DNA of 6,624 nucleotides from the NCBI GenBank assembly GCA_029933635.1, contig JAOZNS010000087.1:1-6624 (forward strand), written 5' to 3'. Position 1 is the first letter of the stretch; the number at the start of each line of letters is the position of its first letter. Source of the DNA: Candidatus Zixiibacteriota bacterium (GTDB lineage Bacteria; Zixibacteria; MSB-5A5; SM1-73). Shown here piece by piece: positions 6,401 through 6,624 of the stretch. Below the pieces are notes generated by a model that was not told where the DNA came from, searched no databases, and worked only from the letters and a program-made list of their open reading frames with translations. The translations under genes were made by a program, and so were the position numbers.

Positions 6401-6624
6401 CATACTCTACGGTGCAATACTGCAGGGTGCCAGATGAAGCGCTGTGAAACTTAATCCCACTCCACTCATCAGAAGCACTACGTCTGGTGAAGAGGATGCC
6501 TGATGCCGCCGTCCCCTGGGCATCCAAAACGCCCCGAATTTGAAGGTTCCTACCATTGTCAAACTTTATCGTATCATCGGCCTCAATGGTCAATGTGCCT
6601 CCAGATGATATAGTTGGGGATCGA
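3486..6624 (-). CDS. Secreted parallel beta-helix protein with CARDB-like, cohesin-like, dockerin-like and type IX sorting domains (5' end cut by window)
   Basis: The frame is open from the right edge to a TAG stop at 3488-3486, giving 1045 residues in the window. The true start lies beyond 6624. A TTG at 6593 is an internal Leu: the codons before it read RSPTISSGGT, exactly as in the second internal module, so it should not be used as a start. Domains by approximate position: 6624-5165, a right-handed parallel beta-helix, with a header (GGTLTIEADDT, ILFTRRSASDEWSGI) followed by coils of about 22-25 residues such as GVYLSKSSTTIDQCIISNN, the header and first coils occurring twice; 5106-4812, a CARDB-like Ig domain (VGVTQILAPPDTV); 4806-4395, a first cohesin-like domain; 4391-4200, a dockerin-like pair (DVNGDGEINILD, DDNCDGNVNILD); 4155-3800, a second cohesin-like domain; 3758-3489, a FlgD-Ig / type IX sorting domain (SQNYPNPFNPE, YNISGQLVRTL, SSGIYLYRL, final KRMILIK). 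Such helices often bind or cleave polysaccharides, but no catalytic residues were recognised. Export through the outer membrane is inferred from the tail. Confidence 0.93.
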   Translation of the reverse strand, partial: RSPTISSGGTLTIEADDTIKFDNGRNLQIRGVLDAQGTAASGILFTRRSASDEWSGIKFHSASSGTLQYCTVEYATYSSAYGVHAYSPLSLSLSHCTLQYSDYGFYLDGDNDVIPLTLTDNTIRDNTTCGIYISNTASPALSTANTIQNSNTGVWFRDCSNPSISNQTITGNTGDYGAIYMESTGEFTIGSGNTITGNFWGLTMNIGSYPSTASSGNIPTSGNTNNDGIQVYGGSTSKGVIWRNVQADYIITRSPTISSGGTLTIEADDTVRFDDGEYLPVYGTLNAQGTAASGILFTRRSASDEWSGIRFRSGSSGTLQYCTVEYATYSSAYGVHAYSPLSLSLSHCTLDSNHYGFYGSYDSTTVIEQCVISHNASHGVYLSKSSTTIDQCIISNNNSRGMYLSNSSPIVHSSHIVNNGSYGVYCTGSSQPAIGDDPAFTCYLHGNGDYDIYVNSPVGNDVWARYNCWGTEDSTQIAARIFDHEDDSTKGTTYFMPPCHRIHHNVGVTQILAPPDTVNIGTVVIPQAVVENFGDSTETFPVIFSIGTSYSDTVSKTLVSGAADTVDFEPWTASTLGTYIIECYTALIGDENPGNDTLFSSVTVIPGTTLCTLSVADAWGAPGGTGNLVEIELVNTVPVGGIQFIISDIPNWLTATGGSTTVRTSGFTVSIADNDTCVMVLLFSTSGDSILPGSGPVLELVYDVDASAPAGSTIIMDLHDVIVSDPNAQPIEVEEQDGLFTLGMKGDVNGDGEINILDIIRKVNIILGNPPPPTEYELWAADDNCDGNVNILDIILEVKCILSGECDFCNGDPLAKNGTQPARMGVGQVAYPAPDEVTVPIGIENPVPMAGLQLTLEFDPDRLVPGEVQLTELTDGFTLASRAESGKLTLLLYSTTGELIPAGSGSVVEIPFKLTSRGTDGGELHFEEAILAGENGGSIPVITKDVVLPAPLPKTYALSQNYPNPFNPETNIGYQLPVDSWVTLNIYNISGQLVRTLVDEKRKAGRYAVTWDGCDSFGKPVSSGIYLYRLQAGGFTQTKRMILIK
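3693..4391 (-). repeat. Shared C-terminal cassette, copy in the beta-helix gene
   Basis: This region is homologous to 1-711 of the propeller gene, with the same order of dockerin-like pair, cohesin-like domain and sorting-domain start. At the DNA level the calcium-loop codons are still recognisably alike; for example GATGATGTCCAGGATGTT occurs at both sites on the plus strand. Elsewhere the copies have diverged, so the duplication is not very recent. The beta-helix copy has DPDRL and LVPGEVQLTEL where the other has SPDEI and TIGEVQLTER. Confidence 0.85.
5577..5868 (-). repeat. Internal direct repeat of the beta-helix gene, inner copy
   Basis: This stretch matches 6333-6624 at a constant offset of 756 bp (252 codons) without insertions or deletions. 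Bases 5577-5681 (105 bp) and 5814-5868 (55 bp) are identical to the other copy by eye, while the middle, about 5682-5813, carries the differences. It encodes the header and first coils of the second helix module, from RSPTISSGGTLTIEADDT to LSLSHCTL. Confidence 0.9.
6333..6624 (-). repeat. Internal direct repeat of the beta-helix gene, outer copy (runs into window edge)
   Basis: This is the partner of 5577-5868. It is still identical to the inner copy at the last base of the window, so the repeat continues to the right. The inner module seems to begin near 5910 (GVIWRNVQADYIITRSP), so the outer module is expected to start roughly 40 bases beyond 6624. Confidence 0.88.

Noticed and set aside
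3486..6593. TTG at 6593 as the start of the beta-helix gene
   Set aside because: The frame stays open to the window edge, and the codons before it (RSPTISSGGT) match the second internal module. There is no ribosome site or signal peptide there.
5106..6624. Polysaccharide lyase or glycosidase activity for the beta-helix
   Set aside because: The fold class suggests it, but no catalytic motif was recognised, so no enzymatic function is claimed.

Overview
The window holds two large, incomplete, secreted modular-protein genes, both on the minus strand and arranged head to tail, with a 314-base spacer between them. No tRNA, rRNA, CRISPR array or insertion sequence was seen. Both proteins end, or are about to end, in a type IX secretion / FlgD-Ig-like C-terminal domain with the signature SQNYPNPFN. 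This, together with dockerin-like calcium loops, SBBP propeller repeats and a right-handed beta-helix, suggests a member of the Fibrobacteres-Chlorobi-Bacteroidetes superphylum or a neighbouring candidate phylum such as Zixibacteria, KSB1 or WOR-3. That placement is inferred from protein style, not from a marker gene.

Layout in the direction of transcription (right to left). From 6624 to 3486 lies the 3' part of a gene whose start is beyond the right edge. It encodes a parallel beta-helix made of two related modules 756 bp apart, then a CARDB-like Ig domain, a cohesin-like domain, a dockerin-like pair of calcium loops, a second cohesin-like domain and the C-terminal sorting domain. From 3485 to 3172 is a spacer with no convincing gene but several short inverted repeats, including a perfect 13-bp hairpin. 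From 3171 to 1 is a second gene with a clear ribosome binding site and signal peptide. It runs open for 1057 codons and leaves the window at the left edge without a stop. It encodes a DUF7948-like N-terminal domain, seven 64-residue SBBP propeller repeats, a KNH-like Ig domain, a dockerin-like pair, a cohesin-like domain and the start of the sorting domain.

The two genes carry different heads (beta-helix and beta-propeller) on one homologous tail (dockerin, cohesin-like, sorting domain). The simplest reading is a pair of cell-surface or secreted proteins exported by the same route and possibly able to bind each other or partner proteins through cohesin/dockerin-type contacts. The domain calls are by eye, and the assembly idea is inference. 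The most useful observations are the shared tail with unusual conserved cysteines, the signs of recent homogenisation inside both repeat regions, and the hairpin-rich spacer.
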